From NCBI RefSeq assembly GCF_009914765.1, contig NZ_WYDS01000005.1:1-64000 (forward strand): a stretch of DNA of 64,000 nt, in the 5' to 3' direction. This document shows, piece by piece, positions 45,350-55,146 of this stretch. The notes below the pieces were generated by a model. It did not search any database. It was not told the origin of the DNA and was given only the letters and a program-made list of their open reading frames with translations. The first letter of the stretch is position 1. Each line of letters starts with the position of its first letter. This stretch comes from Halodesulfovibrio sp. MK-HDV. Lineage in GTDB: Bacteria > Desulfobacterota > Desulfovibrionia > Desulfovibrionales > Desulfovibrionaceae. Made by a program: the position numbers and the translations under genes.

Positions 45350-46609
45350 TTACTTCTCGCTCCAAAGTACGCGGTTGCCTTTAACTTTAAGGCGTCCGAG
45401 ACGGAGTCCTTTAAAATAGAGTCCGGTTTCCTTGCCTTTTGCTTTTACCTGCATGGACTGACCGGTAAGCAACCGTTCGATTGGTTCGGTTTCTTCAAGG
45501 TTGATGCCGTTGCCTTCTTCATATTCAGGCATGAGGGCGCGTAACCTTGGTGACGGACGTACTTCACCGCGAGCCATTTTGCCAATCGGGAAGCCTCTCC
45601 ATCGGAAAGTCTCTGGAAAGTTATCGAGGGCATACTTCGGTAGGAAGAGAGCGGCTTCGCGAACATGCGCGAGTTCCCCTTCAGGAAGTAGACCTGCTTC
45701 AACGCCCGGCATGCTGAGTGCTTTGCGAGGCATGATGTCAGCCTTAAGACCGGCTTCGAACTCGTGTGGTGCTTCAGCGTCTTCTGGTTTTGTGAAGGCG
45801 GCAATATAGAAACCTTGAGCGCCGGATTTTTCCGGATCAACGCGAAGTGTTCCTTCGCAGCCACCAAGGTAAGGTTCTTCGAAAGTAAAGCCTGCTGGTG
45901 GTGTAATAGGCTGGAGCTTGAAACCAACTTCATCTAGTGCAAAGCGAACTTGTTCTTCGTTTTCCTGAACGTTAGTTGTACAGGTTGAGAAGACAACTTT
46001 TCCGCCGGGAACAAGAAGTCGGAATGCTTCCTGAAGTAATTTGCGCTGAATTCCAATAAGCGGTTTAACTTTGTCGCCCTGCCAGAGCTTGAGGACATTC
46101 GGATTTCGTTCTACGGTGCCCCATCCGCTGCAAGGTGGGTCGAGCTGAATTTTTTTCCATCCGCCGGAGGGCAGTGGAAAGTTTTCACCGGGGTAAGAGC
46201 AGGTGGCGGTATGGAGCAGGTTCATTGTAAAAAGATTTTGGCGCAGTGTAGCAAGACGGTTTCTGCTGGGTTCGTTGCCCATAACAAAACCTGTAGGGCC
46301 TACTAGTTGAGCCAGAAAGCCTGTTTTACTGCCCGGGCTTGCACACATATCGAGTACAGCATCTCCGGCTTCAGGGTTCAACACAACCGGTGGCAGCATT
46401 GAAGATCTGTCCTGAATGTAAATGAGTCCAAAAAATGCAGCGAGACTTGAACCAAGAGGTTTTGGTTCTCTGGTAATTTTTCGGGACCATTCAGAAAACG
46501 GTTCTGGATCAAAGTCGTAGCCCTGCGCGCGCAAAAGCTCTTCTACAAGTGGTCGCTCTTCAGGTGTACAAACAAGCCTGAAAGAACGGGATGAGGTTGT
46601 TACTGTCAC
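45350..46609 (-). CDS. RsmF/RsmB-type RNA (cytosine-C5) methyltransferase
   Basis: This SAM enzyme methylates cytosine C5 in rRNA or tRNA. The 419-residue protein has the SAM loop LDMCASPGSKTGFLA, motif IV DPPCSGWGTVERNPN and motif VI VFSTCT, with both catalytic cysteines, and a C-terminal domain (FRWRGFPIGKMARGEVRPSP) like the extra domain of RsmF. The start is taken as GTG 46609, with AGGAG 6 bases ahead; a TTG seven codons upstream lies before that site. The rRNA target cannot be told from sequence. Confidence 0.88.
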   Translation of the reverse strand: MTVTTSSRSFRLVCTPEERPLVEELLRAQGYDFDPEPFSEWSRKITREPKPLGSSLAAFFGLIYIQDRSSMLPPVVLNPEAGDAVLDMCASPGSKTGFLAQLVGPTGFVMGNEPSRNRLATLRQNLFTMNLLHTATCSYPGENFPLPSGGWKKIQLDPPCSGWGTVERNPNVLKLWQGDKVKPLIGIQRKLLQEAFRLLVPGGKVVFSTCTTNVQENEEQVRFALDEVGFKLQPITPPAGFTFEEPYLGGCEGTLRVDPEKSGAQGFYIAAFTKPEDAEAPHEFEAGLKADIMPRKALSMPGVEAGLLPEGELAHVREAALFLPKYALDNFPETFRWRGFPIGKMARGEVRPSPRLRALMPEYEEGNGINLEETEPIERLLTGQSMQVKAKGKETGLYFKGLRLGRLKVKGNRVLWSEK

Positions 46610-46925
46610 AAAGTCTCCTGCTCGATCCAATTTATTTTAAAATTCTGCTTGCCGCTCTACCTTATGGTTGCTTCATCGATCAAGTGATATTATGGATGGG
46701 AAGCTGACTAGGCGAAATGAGATTTTTTTGTTAAACGATTTACAAAATTTCATACAAAAAAAGTTAGATATAGGCATGGTAGCAGTATTTATCAGCTGCG
46801 ATGTCCTTTTGGAAAAGCTTTGGCAAACATTCTGTACGTTGCAATACAGATCTGCTTTTCCGCGTAACCTTGCGACTAAGCTGGATAAATACGCTTATCC
46901 GGCAATCATTTTTTAAGGAGATCGT

Positions 46926-48599
46926 ATGCAATCTGTTATGCGCACTGTAATTTTGGCAGTGCTTATGCTGATGTTAAGCATTTCTGTAGCGTTTGCAGAG
47001 GGGGCAAAAACTTTTGGTATTGTTCCATTTTCTGTGAACGGCCCTAAGACTTTTACCTATTTAGAGCGTGCGATTCCGCAAATGCTCAGCTCCCGTTTAT
47101 TCTGGAAAGATAACTTTATCCCTGTTGATGCTATTGCTTTGGATGGTATTACTGCTCCTACGAGTAATGCAGAAGCACAGAAAGCTCTCTCAGATGCCGG
47201 CGTTGACTACCTTATATATGGTAGCGTGAACATTATTGGCGACCAGTCTTCTTTGGACGTTCGTGTTGCTGATAGAGACGGAACTGTTTGGCCGCGTTCT
47301 GCTTCCAGTTCACTTAATGACATGATTCCTACCCTGCAGAACATTGCAGGTGCAATTAATACAGAAGTGTTTGACCGTCCTGATGCACGCGCACAGGCTG
47401 TTGAACAGGCTAAAAATCGTGTGAATCAGATGAACCCTGCGATTACTGTTAACCAGACATCTGCAAATCAGGAAGTTTATCTGAACCCTCAGTTCCGTTA
47501 CGCAGGTGGTAGCGATTCTGAAAACCGTCTGCGTTCAAACGCTTTGCGTTTTGCTGCACACGGCATGGTTGTAGCTGACTTGACTGGTAACAAGAAGAAC
47601 GAAATTGTGTTGATTGACAAACGGATCGTGCGCGTTTTCAACTTCGACAATAACACTCTTGTTCCTCTTGCAGAAGTGACACCATCCCGACGTTATGAGC
47701 TGTTAACTGTTCGTGCTAGCGACCTTGATCGTGATGGCGTGAAAGAGCTCATCGTAAGTGCAATGGATAAAGATCAGTCTTCGCTGACATTCTTTTACGC
47801 TCTTAAGGACGGCAAACTTGTAAAGTTTGCGCCTAGCATCAAAATGCTTGTAAACGTTCTGCCTCTTCCTCCGACTTACTTGCCAACTCTGATTGGCCAG
47901 AAAACTCGTAAGGGTGGCACTGTGCTTACACCGGGCGTACATGAACTTGCATTCATTAACGGCGAAGTTGTTTCTACCCGACGTGTTGCTGTTCCTAAAA
48001 AAGCAAACCTGTACAACTTTGCATGGGTACCTGACGAAGAAGACGGCGATAAAGTGGTTGTTCTTCTCCCTGATAGCGAAAAAGTTGCTGTTTTTAACTC
48101 CAAGTTCAACCGTATTGTTTCTTCTCCTGTTGCGTACTCCGGTAGTACTGTCAGCATCGAGAATGACGACACAATGCCTGGCCTTGGTAAAGACAAGCTT
48201 CTTATTCCTTCCAAGTACTACATTCCAATGCCGTTCGTTGTAGAAGATCTTGATCACAACGGAAAATACGAAGTTCTGGTTAACAAGCCTATTTCTGTGG
48301 CTGCTCAGTTCTTCGACCGCTACCGTTTCTTCCCTCAGGGCGAAATTCACTCCTTGCAGTGGGACGGTGTCGGCCTTGGCTTACAGTGGAAAACTCGTCG
48401 TATTAAAGGTGGCGTAATGGCTTACCAGATTGCCGACCTCGATAACGACGGTATCATGGACTTGGTTGTTGGTATTAACACCCACCCGGGTGCTACTGGC
48501 TTCGAAGCTCGTAAAACCATGGTTCTTGGCTACCCGCTTGATCTTACTAAAACCAATGCTAATACTCCTGCTTCCAGCGAATTCTCGCAGGAACAGTAG
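46926..48599 (+). CDS. exported VCBS/FG-GAP repeat protein with N-terminal TolB-like domain
   Basis: This 557-residue protein has a signal peptide (residues 1-25, ending SVAFAE), an N-terminal alpha/beta domain (about 28-160: FGIVPFSVNGPKTFTYLE, VDYLIYGSVNIIGDQSSLDV) and a beta-propeller-like C-terminal part with three calcium-loop motifs DLDRDGVKELIV (about 265), DLDHNGKYEVLV (about 440) and DLDNDGIMDLVV (about 503). It should be periplasmic or envelope-bound. AAGGAG lies 8 bases before the ATG. I recall similar proteins in other Desulfovibrio; the function is unknown. Confidence 0.8.
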   Translation: MQSVMRTVILAVLMLMLSISVAFAEGAKTFGIVPFSVNGPKTFTYLERAIPQMLSSRLFWKDNFIPVDAIALDGITAPTSNAEAQKALSDAGVDYLIYGSVNIIGDQSSLDVRVADRDGTVWPRSASSSLNDMIPTLQNIAGAINTEVFDRPDARAQAVEQAKNRVNQMNPAITVNQTSANQEVYLNPQFRYAGGSDSENRLRSNALRFAAHGMVVADLTGNKKNEIVLIDKRIVRVFNFDNNTLVPLAEVTPSRRYELLTVRASDLDRDGVKELIVSAMDKDQSSLTFFYALKDGKLVKFAPSIKMLVNVLPLPPTYLPTLIGQKTRKGGTVLTPGVHELAFINGEVVSTRRVAVPKKANLYNFAWVPDEEDGDKVVVLLPDSEKVAVFNSKFNRIVSSPVAYSGSTVSIENDDTMPGLGKDKLLIPSKYYIPMPFVVEDLDHNGKYEVLVNKPISVAAQFFDRYRFFPQGEIHSLQWDGVGLGLQWKTRRIKGGVMAYQIADLDNDGIMDLVVGINTHPGATGFEARKTMVLGYPLDLTKTNANTPASSEFSQEQ

Positions 48600-48620
48600 T
48601 AAGCTTACTTAGCTTGTTAT

Positions 48621-48656
48621 GTCCCCGTTGCTTCGGCAGCGGGGACTTTTTTTTTG
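48621..48656 (+). terminator. terminator after VCBS protein gene
   Basis: An 11-base stem GTCCCCGTTGC / GCAGCGGGGAC with a TTCG tetraloop is followed by nine T residues. Confidence 0.95.
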
Positions 48657-49219
48657 CTTCGACTTTGCCAGCTCATTCTTTACTTTTCTCTCCTTTTCTT
48701 CTTTGGCTTCTTCTAACGGGCTTTACTGCCCCCCTCATCGTCACTGACAGCAAGAATTTTCAGAGGTTCCACATGTGACAAGATTTATGAAGAACCTAAT
48801 AGACGAGAGGCGACAGCCAGCAGGTAACATCCAACAGCCATCCGGCAGCATCCGATCATATATAATGTTAGGCGAAAGTGAACGAGAGAGCACAGAGGAG
48901 GACTCAAGTAGAATAGAGTGATCCAAATGAGACAAAAGTAGCTAAAAAGAAGGCTAAATAGACTAAAACAACTTCAAATAAACGAAAGTTGTTTATTTTT
49001 GGGCAATTATCTGAGTTTTGCACAGCTTGTTCGCAAAATGTTCCTAACTATGTCAATAAGTCGTCCATGTAATTAGTTAGTGTGATGTAAAAAACAGTCT
49101 TAAAATTAGACTGTTGCGAAAAGTAGTGATGCTATCGGGCTTAAAAAGTTTTGCACAGGGTGTCAGTAATTTGTTCCTAGAAATGTGCATAAAATTTTTT
49201 TAGGTATTTTTGCAAAAAA
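48657..49219. other. gene-free region with degenerate micro-repeats
   Basis: No gene is supported. Around 48811-48856, CAGCA, CATCC and CAGCCATCC recur in a loose tandem pattern. The remainder is AT-rich. It lies between the VCBS terminator and repeat copy G. Confidence 0.5.
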
Positions 49220-49496
49220 AGAGAGCTACGCTCTTCTATTAAAAGGCGCAGCTCTCTATTGTTTGTTTTCTTACTCATAAAAAAGAAAAGTGGTGGAGTT
49301 TTAAACTCCACCACTTTTTAGTTCAGAAAGGTAGTGAGGCATAAGCCGCGAGGTTGCATAAAAAAACGTGCTGACCTCGCAAATAAAAGTTTTTGGAGAG
49401 TCCAGAGAATCCTTTTTACTTAAAGCGGTAGCTGTTCTCGAAGAAAGAGAGATTACAGATAGCGACAGTGTAACAAGGTTCTCTGGCCGCCGGAGG
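49220..49496. repeat. intergenic element, copy G (right half with a different hairpin)
   Basis: The standard right arm is present: AGAAAGGTAGTGAGGCATAA (49325), GCCGCGAGGTTGCAT, CTGACCTCGCAAATAAAAGT, TTTTGGAGAGTCCAGAGAA and the end CCGCCGGAGGC. The hairpin before it (49286-49319) is AAAAGTGGTGGAGTTT / AAACTCCACCACTTTT, unrelated in sequence to that of copies A-F. A second hairpin GAGAGCTACGC / GCGCAGCTCTC lies at 49220-49258. It is convergent with nrdD. Confidence 0.82.
49286..49319. terminator. terminator hairpin of copy G
   Basis: Palindromic stem AAAAGTGGTGGAGTTT with complement and TTTTT tail; near the 3' end of nrdD on the minus strand. Confidence 0.85.
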
Positions 49497-49530
49497 CTCG
49501 TCGAAGACCCGCCGAAAGCTATCGCCCGTT

Positions 49531-51627
49531 CTAAACAGCCTCTTCCACTACAGCAGGCTTAACATTAGCACCGGTATCAACTGGCGCGCTGTTGTAGCAA
49601 ACGCGGTCGTCGTATTCCATCTGCTTACCTTTGTTCCATTGTGAGACCGGTCGGTAGTAGCCGACGATACGAGTGTATACTTCGGTATCTGCGTCACATG
49701 TAGGGCAGCTAAAATGTTCACCGGCAATGTACCCGTGATCTTTGCACACGGAGAATGTCGGTGTGATGGAGATGTACGGTAACTTTGTTTTGGTAAACGC
49801 TTTAACGATGAATTTTTTCAACGCTGCGTGGTCTGCCACAGCTTCGCCGAGATATGTGTGGAACACAGTACCACCGGTGAAGAGTGGTTGCAGCATGTCC
49901 TGATGCTCAAGCGCTGCAAATACGTCTTCTGTTGCACCTACAGGCAGCGCCGTTGAGTTGGTGTAGTACGGAGTACCGTTACCTGATGCTGCGATGTCTG
50001 CGTACAGTTTTTTGTCGAGACGTGCGAGACGGTAGCTTGTACCCTCAGCAGGGGTTGCTTCAAGGTTGTAAAGGGTTCCTGTCTCTTCTTGGTAACCTGA
50101 TGTCAGATCACGAAGATGATTCAGCACACGCTGCATGAGGCGAACTCCGCCTTCTGTCTCGATACCTCTACCGAGAAGGTTGAGGCATGCTTCGTGCCCA
50201 CCGATGATACCGATGGTGGAGAAGTGTGCTTTAAAACCATTCTTGAGGTATCGGGAAGTCCAAGGGAACATGCCGCGATCAAGGTTTTCCTGAATGAATT
50301 TGCGTTTGAACTCTAAGGAATCTTTAGCAAGCTCTGCGTATTCAGTGATAAGATCGAGGAAGTCTTCTTCGTTGTTTGCAAGGTATGCCAGCTTAGGCAG
50401 GTTGAGCGTTACAACGCCGATAGAACCTGTGAGGTCGCCCGCGCCGAAGAGGCCGCCGGTTTTTTTGCGTAACTCACGCAGATCCATTTGCAGACGGCAG
50501 CACATGGAACGAACATCTTCCGGATTCAGATCAGAGTTGATGAAGTTCTGGAAGTACGGAACACCATACTTGGCTGTCAGCTGCATAAGTAAATCACCGA
50601 TTTCAGTTTCCCAAGGGAACTCTGTGGTGACGTTGTATGTCGGAATTGGGAACGAGAAAATACGGCCGTGGTGATCGCCTTGAAGCATTACTTCGAGGAA
50701 TGCCTTGTTGATCATAGCCATTTCTTCAACGTAGTCGCCGTATGTTGAATCCTGAAGAACACCGCCGATGATAATAGCTTCTTTCGCAATGTGTTTTGGA
50801 GGCACAATGTCAAGAGTAAGGTTGGTGAACGGACTTTGGCCGCCCCAACGTGACGTGGTGTTCAGATTGAATATAAATTTCTGCATGGCCTGTCGCACTT
50901 GCTTGTACGTAAGGCCATCATGCCGAATGAATGGTGCGAGGTAGGTGTCGACGTTGTTGAACGCCTGAGCACCAGCCCATTCATTTTGAAGCGTACCGAG
51001 GAAGTTAACCATTTGACCGAGAACAGCGTCAAAATGGTGAGCAGGTCCAGCGCTTGAACGACCTTCAAGGTTGAAGCCTTCAAGCAGGAGATCTCGGAGA
51101 CTCCAGCCTGCGCAGTATCCTGCAAGGCCGAAAGAAAGATCGTGGATATGGAAGTAGCCGTGCTCATGTGACAGCCGTACTTCTTCCGGGTATTTTTCCA
51201 ATGCATATCTGGCTTGCAATGTTCCGGAAAGGTGCAGCATGAGCCCTTGGAATGAGTGAGTCATGTTTGCGTTTTCGCTTACACGCCAATCTGCTTTATC
51301 CAGATAGGTATTGATGGTCTCTTTGATGTCCAGATACGCGGCTTTATGCTCGCGTAACTGTCTGCGTTGTTCGCGGTAGATGATGAACCGTTTTGCAACG
51401 TGGTACAGGCGAGACTCCATTAACACTTTCTCAATGGTGTCCTGTACCAATTCCTGTGGCGCGATTTCTTGCGCTCCGAGTTTTAGCTCAACTTTTCGGG
51501 CAAGTCTCTTTGAAAGAAGCGGATCTTTAATTCCGCTAGCTTTAAGTGCCTTGAGGATTGCATATGCAATTCGCTCAAGCGACCATGTCTCCAGACACTC
51601 GTCGCGCTTCAGAATCTGTTTCGGCAT
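49531..51627 (-). CDS. nrdD: anaerobic ribonucleoside-triphosphate reductase
   Basis: NrdD reduces ribonucleotides by a glycyl radical under anoxia. The 698-residue protein has an N-terminal ATP cone (about 1-90, LKRDECLETWSLERIAYAIL), the long barrel domain, the zinc-type cysteines (VCKDHGYIAGEHFSCPTC) and the radical loop TRIVGYYRPVSQW with Gly at about 656. The start at 51627 is set by AAGGAG 7 bases ahead; 28 more open codons upstream lie inside nrdG. It overlaps nrdG by 53 bases, an unusual order with the activase first. Confidence 0.95.
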   Translation of the reverse strand: MPKQILKRDECLETWSLERIAYAILKALKASGIKDPLLSKRLARKVELKLGAQEIAPQELVQDTIEKVLMESRLYHVAKRFIIYREQRRQLREHKAAYLDIKETINTYLDKADWRVSENANMTHSFQGLMLHLSGTLQARYALEKYPEEVRLSHEHGYFHIHDLSFGLAGYCAGWSLRDLLLEGFNLEGRSSAGPAHHFDAVLGQMVNFLGTLQNEWAGAQAFNNVDTYLAPFIRHDGLTYKQVRQAMQKFIFNLNTTSRWGGQSPFTNLTLDIVPPKHIAKEAIIIGGVLQDSTYGDYVEEMAMINKAFLEVMLQGDHHGRIFSFPIPTYNVTTEFPWETEIGDLLMQLTAKYGVPYFQNFINSDLNPEDVRSMCCRLQMDLRELRKKTGGLFGAGDLTGSIGVVTLNLPKLAYLANNEEDFLDLITEYAELAKDSLEFKRKFIQENLDRGMFPWTSRYLKNGFKAHFSTIGIIGGHEACLNLLGRGIETEGGVRLMQRVLNHLRDLTSGYQEETGTLYNLEATPAEGTSYRLARLDKKLYADIAASGNGTPYYTNSTALPVGATEDVFAALEHQDMLQPLFTGGTVFHTYLGEAVADHAALKKFIVKAFTKTKLPYISITPTFSVCKDHGYIAGEHFSCPTCDADTEVYTRIVGYYRPVSQWNKGKQMEYDDRVCYNSAPVDTGANVKPAVVEEAV

Positions 51628-52243
51628 GCTCTCTCCTTGGGGGAACGTATTCCTGATGCTTAAGCGTAAAGCCTTCCGGTAGGTAGCTCTCAGCTTCCTG
51701 AATGTCTTCATCTGTCAGCACAGGCACTTTAGTAATGCGGAACAGGAACTTGTCAGGATACTGTTTTGCTAATTCGAAAACCTGAGAGAGATTTTCTTCT
51801 GCTTCTGCTGGGGATGTCGTACCACCGGTAAGCACAGGATATTTCTGGTAAGGGCCTTTAACATCTACTGCAAAAAGCTTAACGAGATCTTCGTCAAGCA
51901 GTTGTTTCAATACGTCCGGACGCATGCCGTTACTGTCCATTTTGACAGGCATGCCAAGCTTGCCAAGATCTTTAATAAGATCAGCAAGTCCCGGTGTAAT
52001 TGTTGCTTCCCCCCCAGTGATGACGACACCGTCAATCCAGCGTGCGCGTTTGGTCAGGTATGACTCAATTGCGTCTTGCGGAATGACATCCATTGTGTCG
52101 CTATGCCAAGCAAGATTAAAGTTATGGCAAGTCGGACAGTGCATATTGCAGCCACCTAAGAAGATGACGCTTGCATTCATACCAGGCCAATCGCAAAGAC
52201 TGACCCGTTCAAAACCAAAAACACGTGACCAAGCAGTAGCCAT
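51575..52243 (-). CDS. nrdG: anaerobic ribonucleotide reductase activating protein
   Basis: This radical SAM enzyme installs the glycyl radical on NrdD. The 222-residue protein has the CxxxCxxC cluster motif in FLGGCNMHCPTCHNF (about residues 28-42), a GGEATI motif for SAM binding and DSNGMRPDVLKQLL later. It lies directly upstream of nrdD and overlaps it. A palindrome 28-53 bases ahead of its start may regulate the pair. Confidence 0.93.
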   Translation of the reverse strand: MATAWSRVFGFERVSLCDWPGMNASVIFLGGCNMHCPTCHNFNLAWHSDTMDVIPQDAIESYLTKRARWIDGVVITGGEATITPGLADLIKDLGKLGMPVKMDSNGMRPDVLKQLLDEDLVKLFAVDVKGPYQKYPVLTGGTTSPAEAEENLSQVFELAKQYPDKFLFRITKVPVLTDEDIQEAESYLPEGFTLKHQEYVPPRREHAETDSEARRVSGDMVA

Positions 52244-52270
52244 ACTTTAATCCTCAAATGTGTGTGTCAT

Positions 52271-52296
52271 GATATGTGAAGGCGTTGCCACATATC
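52271..52296. promoter_or_regulatory. inverted repeat upstream of nrdG
   Basis: GATATGTG and CACATATC are perfect 8-base complements 10 bases apart. It fits neither the classical NrdR box nor a CRP/FNR spacing, so the binding protein is unknown. Confidence 0.45.
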
Positions 52297-52589
52297 TCTT
52301 AACTAATTAAAATAACAGGAATAATCTGACTAAGCGAACGCTGTGGTTTACTCAGTCGCAAGAAGTAAATAATACTCATTCTGACAGTTTTTTAGCAATA
52401 GACTTTTTTTCGATCGGGCTATTGTATCGATTAGAAGTGAGACATCTCAACGGGTTTGCATGCAAAAAAAAAGTAATAACGATGTGTCGAAATCAGACAA
52501 GAGGCTGTGGAAATGGTGTGCAAAAACAGCGTGAAACATTCTATCATGCCGTGAAACCATTGCGAATAGCTGAGTTAATGCTGTGTAAT

Positions 52590-52622
52590 AAAAAACGCTC
52601 ACATACAAATGCGAGCGTTTTT
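52590..52622 (-). terminator. terminator after cheX
   Basis: AAAAACGCTC / GAGCGTTTTT 10-base stem with 12-base loop; the T-run serves the minus strand. Confidence 0.88.
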
Positions 52623-52661
52623 CATGTAAATTTGTGCTAGTAGCTTGTAATGCTTACGCAA

Positions 52662-53126
52662 TTAGCCAAAGCAGAACTCGATGGTGAATTCACCATGAGC
52701 AGTGGAAAATGGAACAGCGATAACTGGGCTGGAAGTCACATGGCTGATTGTGTGATTGTCACCCATAATGACAGACGGTGTTGAACCATCAAATTTATAG
52801 CCCATGTCTGCAAGACCGGCTCGTGCTTGTCCTGAAATCATATTGCAAATTTCGCCAACAGCATCTTTTGTGTCAGAAATAATATCCTGCACATCATCGC
52901 CGAGCATTGCGCGAACAAGGGCAACAGCGCATTTTTTGGTGAAGGTTACAGAAATACTTCCGCGTCTTTCTCCAGTAATGCCAATAATTGCAGATACATC
53001 ACCGCATGCAATATTGTCTTTTTTTACAAATGGTGCACTTGGAACAGGGGTGATACCAGCCATTGTGGTAAGTACGTTGTTTGTTGCGCTAATAAAAGGT
53101 TTAGCAAAAGTAACGTCAGAATTCAT
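52662..53126 (-). CDS. CheX-type chemotaxis phosphatase
   Basis: CheX dephosphorylates CheY-P and resets flagellar signalling. The 154-residue protein starts MNSDVTFAKPFISATNNVL and has the catalytic ExxN motif in AVGEICNMISGQAR (about residue 97). AGGAG lies 6 bases ahead of ATG 53126; the frame opens ten codons earlier with no site. It is not next to che genes but a chemoreceptor lies 2 kb away. CheX-like proteins of unknown target also exist, so the role is likely, not proven. Confidence 0.85.
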   Translation of the reverse strand: MNSDVTFAKPFISATNNVLTTMAGITPVPSAPFVKKDNIACGDVSAIIGITGERRGSISVTFTKKCAVALVRAMLGDDVQDIISDTKDAVGEICNMISGQARAGLADMGYKFDGSTPSVIMGDNHTISHVTSSPVIAVPFSTAHGEFTIEFCFG

Positions 53127-53471
53127 AGCAGCTCCTATGGCAGTACCGCGGTACATTAATGAGTTTTTTGAGTTGAAGGCGCCACAAAAGACTCATTACG
53201 TGTCGATAACTTCTTCTTTTTCAAAAAGAGTACATAAAAAATTATATTCGTAACAGTAACGTCTGTGGGATGGCTCTATCCACCAAAGGTAGAAAAATGT
53301 GATAGTTACAACGTTAGGTCGTTCTACAGGAGAAGCCGTTTGTGGTAAAGCAAAAGGTATTAAGAGATGTTAATGCGCCGATAATGTTTCATATCTCGCC
53401 GTTTATATTCAATGCGCAATAAAAAAGCACTGTCTTTGTAAAGACAGTGCTTTTGTGTCTTGAAAAACGAG
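53127..53471. other. gene-free region between cheX and ferredoxin
   Basis: No gene is seen. The ferredoxin terminator lies at 53421-53454. The region upstream of cheX must hold its promoter. Confidence 0.5.
53421..53454 (-). terminator. terminator after ferredoxin gene
   Basis: AAAAAAGCACTGTCTTT / AAGACAGTGCTTTT stem with loop GTA; can act on both strands. Confidence 0.9.
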
Positions 53472-53675
<204 letters not shown>

Positions 53676-53802
53676 TTAAGAGTTTTTTGTTGAGGATACT
53701 TTTGTGAATAGCACGCTTTGGTCTTCGAACAATGATATTTGACTTTCAGTATTATTCTACTATCGTGACTTTGTATTCAAAAAAATGTTGTAAGGTGACT
53801 GT

Positions 53803-54450
53803 ATGAAAGATGATTCCAAAGCTGCAAAAGAACATATTGCCCGAGCTAAAGCTTATTTCCAGCGACATGATGTCCTGCGAGCAACTGCCTCTGTCATTGC
53901 GTCACTGAGGCTCGTTCTTGCGGGAAAGGTTACTGGAGTTGATAGGATCACGGTGGACTCTGCACTGAAAGAAGTGCTGCACAACATGAATAGAGTAACC
54001 GAAATAAAAAAAAGATTTCCTCGCGGTATCATGTACGCGAAAGGGCATGAGAAATTGGTTCACGACAGTCTCGTGAAGCTGTTTCTTGAATTGAAGAAAG
54101 CTGAGGAGTCAGAATCCTATAAACAGCAGCTTAATCGCAAGATGACACTTGATAAGGCGTTAAATCGGGGAAGAAGATATCTTTCCGGTGGCAAGCTGCA
54201 AGATGCAACAGAAGCGTTTGAAGAAGCAAAAGCGTTGTATGTTGACGAACATAGCATGTTTCGCATGATCGGCGAGTGGTGTCTGGCATGTAAACAGCCT
54301 AAACTGGCTGTAAAATATTTAAAAAAAGCAGTTTCTGTTGATCCTGATACCAGGAAGGCAAAACGTATTCTGCTTGATGCTGTGGTTGGTACTGGGGATA
54401 AAGTCGGCGCTGCCAAATTAAAGGCGCAGTTACAGGGCGATTATTCTTAG
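53803..54450 (+). CDS. TPR-like repeat protein of unknown function
   Basis: The 215-residue protein is helical and charged, with two TPR-like units in the C-terminal half (LNRGRRYLSGGKLQDATEAF and MIGEWCLACKQPKLAVKYL). No signal peptide or membrane helix. An A8 run near 54006 is read in frame, a useful control for the frame breaks elsewhere. A terminator follows. It may be a scaffold; the partner is unknown. Confidence 0.75.
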   Translation: MKDDSKAAKEHIARAKAYFQRHDVLRATASVIASLRLVLAGKVTGVDRITVDSALKEVLHNMNRVTEIKKRFPRGIMYAKGHEKLVHDSLVKLFLELKKAEESESYKQQLNRKMTLDKALNRGRRYLSGGKLQDATEAFEEAKALYVDEHSMFRMIGEWCLACKQPKLAVKYLKKAVSVDPDTRKAKRILLDAVVGTGDKVGAAKLKAQLQGDYS

Positions 54451-54475
54451 TAACCGCAGAAGCTATGTAGCTATA

Positions 54476-54504
54476 AAGCGTATTGCACTTGCAATGCGCT
54501 TTTT
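54476..54504 (+). terminator. terminator after TPR gene
   Basis: AAAGCGTATTGC / GCAATGCGCTTT, 12-base stem with one wobble pair, loop ACTT, T7 tail. Confidence 0.9.
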
Positions 54505-54550
54505 TTGTATCTTCAGGGAGCGCGAGAGCACCCCCTGAAACTATGTGAAC

Positions 54551-54817
54551 TTAGAAGTCCAGCAAAGCTGCAACACGTGCAGGATCAAGCGCATGGCCTG
54601 TCTGGCCTGAAGGCTGCTGACCATTTTCGAGGACTGACATTGTATTACCGTAGGCAATGTTTGCCGTTTCGGTTTCAGTACGAGTCGGCATTGCTGCTGC
54701 CTGTACAGGTGCAGCTACGGTTGCCTGCTGTTCCTGAACTTTCTGGTTGGTTGCACTCATCAGGTTGCCAAGCTTGAATGAAAAGGCGTCTTGTCCGACA
54801 CCATTGATAGGTGACAT
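54551..54817 (-). CDS. small protein of unknown function
   Basis: This 88-residue protein starts MSPINGVGQDAFSFKLGNLM with AGGAG 8 bases ahead of the ATG. It is rich in Ala/Gln/Thr, likely disordered, with a defined end (ALDPARVAALLDF). No signal peptide. The site and codon use suggest it is real; I recognise no family. It lies between a TPR gene and a chemoreceptor. Confidence 0.6.
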   Translation of the reverse strand: MSPINGVGQDAFSFKLGNLMSATNQKVQEQQATVAAPVQAAAMPTRTETETANIAYGNTMSVLENGQQPSGQTGHALDPARVAALLDF

Positions 54818-55044
54818 ATGTATTCTCCTGCGGTAAAAATTTCTGCTTACAGAATATTAAGCAAAAAACGCGCCGAGTTAAGAAACATAAAGACAGGATC
54901 TTTTATAAATTTTTTTTCATGTAGATTGACCTCAAAGAGTGCTGCAAAAGTAAAAATAAAAATCCAAAATCGAGGCATACATAGGCGCATGTCGGATTTT
55001 GGATTTATTGAAGCAGTACCGCCGTGTGTGAAATTAACAAAAAT

Positions 55045-55076
55045 AAGGGGATGAGTAGAAATCTACTCATCCCCTT
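55045..55076. terminator. terminator after chemoreceptor gene
   Basis: AAGGGGATGAGTAGA / TCTACTCATCCCCTT, a 15-base perfect stem with a two-base loop, between convergent transcripts. Confidence 0.88.
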
Positions 55077-55146
55077 TCATTATAAGTGGTGATTCAGAAA
55101 ATTGACAGTATCCAAACAAGGCACTGCCGCAGTCCCCCGCGGCGTG

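Larger units (their letters stand above)
52244..52661. other. intergenic region nrdG / cheX
   Basis: No gene is supported. It holds an inverted repeat at 52271-52296 and the cheX terminator at 52590-52622. The middle is AT-rich. Confidence 0.5.

Noticed and set aside
46668-46916. 82-codon frame before the VCBS gene
   Set aside because: Occupies the promoter region, lacks a ribosome site and has no recognisable features.
47703-48350. Minus-strand frame of 215 codons opposite the VCBS gene
   Set aside because: Shadow frame with biased composition and no domain.
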